Of a stretch of DNA of 64,000 nucleotides, positions 63,996 through 64,000 are shown piece after piece. Under the pieces are notes generated by a model. The model worked only from the letters and a program-made list of their open reading frames with translations. It made no database searches and was not told where the DNA came from. Source of the DNA: Pseudomonas fulva 12-X (GTDB lineage Bacteria > Pseudomonadota > Gammaproteobacteria > Pseudomonadales > Pseudomonadaceae); assembly GCF_000213805.1 (NCBI RefSeq), contig NC_015556.1, forward strand, positions 1,984,001 to 2,048,000, written 5' to 3'. The position numbers and the translations under genes were made by a program. Numbering within the stretch: position 1 is the first letter of the stretch; every line of letters begins with the position of its first letter.

Positions 63996-64000
63996 ATGCC
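63996..64000 (+). CDS. Possible start of the next gene, cut by window end
   Basis: An ATG at 63996 is preceded by GAGGAG at a good distance (63982-63987). Only the first codons are visible, so the product is unknown. Confidence 0.3.

Overview
The window reads as chromosomal DNA of a GC-rich gammaproteobacterium of the genus Pseudomonas. The evidence is the gene set and order: a large NAD-dependent glutamate dehydrogenase, pyrD-rmf-rlmL-dacB-yggL-dgt in the same neighbourhood, an aerobic-type cobalamin cluster with CobO/CobP/CobQ-style proteins, rnd-ycgL, an Aer-like receptor, and REP-type palindromes between genes. A relative of the P. mendocina/P. oleovorans group is a guess, not shown by the sequence. 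No tRNA, rRNA, CRISPR array, prophage or intact insertion sequence was seen.

Layout. 1-4.2 kb: 3' part of gdhB. 4.2-6.6 kb: a DUF347 membrane protein, a conserved unknown protein and a DUF2835 protein. 6.9-16.8 kb: housekeeping genes (pyrD, rmf, rlmL, dacB, yggL, a FUSC protein, dgt, an EAL protein). 16.9-18 kb: yqjD-yqjE-yqjK envelope operon. 18.3-26.5 kb: Amt transporter, DUF5610 protein, glutaredoxin-like protein, cheV, sprT, DnaJ-related protein, ttcA, Tag-like glycosylase and a sirtuin. 25.9-27.2 kb: two tandem NlpC/P60 lipoproteins. 27.28-36.47 kb: a cobalamin riboswitch followed by ten tightly packed late cobalamin genes (cobO, cobB, bluB, cobD, cobC, cobQ, cobU/P, cobT, alpha-ribazole phosphatase, cobS). 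They cover corrin adenosylation, amidation, side-chain attachment, lower-ligand synthesis and nucleotide-loop assembly. 36.7-39.1 kb: MarR-MFS-small ORF-glutathione-peroxidase unit. 39.3-41.7 kb: FadL-type porin, an unknown protein, and a decayed stretch. 41.7-46.8 kb: DapA-like aldolase, rnd, ycgL, a hydroxyacid dehydrogenase, ycgN and a secreted gluzincin-like protein. 47.2-47.8 kb: a secreted tandem-repeat protein behind AT-rich DNA. 47.8-57 kb: TrmH-type methylase, HNH protein, oligopeptidase B, YafJ-type amidotransferase, DUF2937, MoxR-GFA-VWA operon, DUF748 protein. 57-64 kb: cysK, an EamA transporter, a YncD-like TonB receptor with a mosaic middle, a 41-residue ORF, and a PAS-containing chemoreceptor.

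The most unusual signals are three. First, four short non-autonomous elements (183-209 bp) share terminal inverted repeats close to GAGCCTGTTCACGATC and each is flanked by a 4-bp YTNA duplication; in three of the four the duplicated target contains the stop codon of the neighbouring gene. Second, an 11-repeat secreted protein lies downstream of strongly AT-rich DNA, its repeats including perfect 75-bp DNA duplications. Third, the TonB receptor gene has a central segment of clearly lower GC than its two ends.
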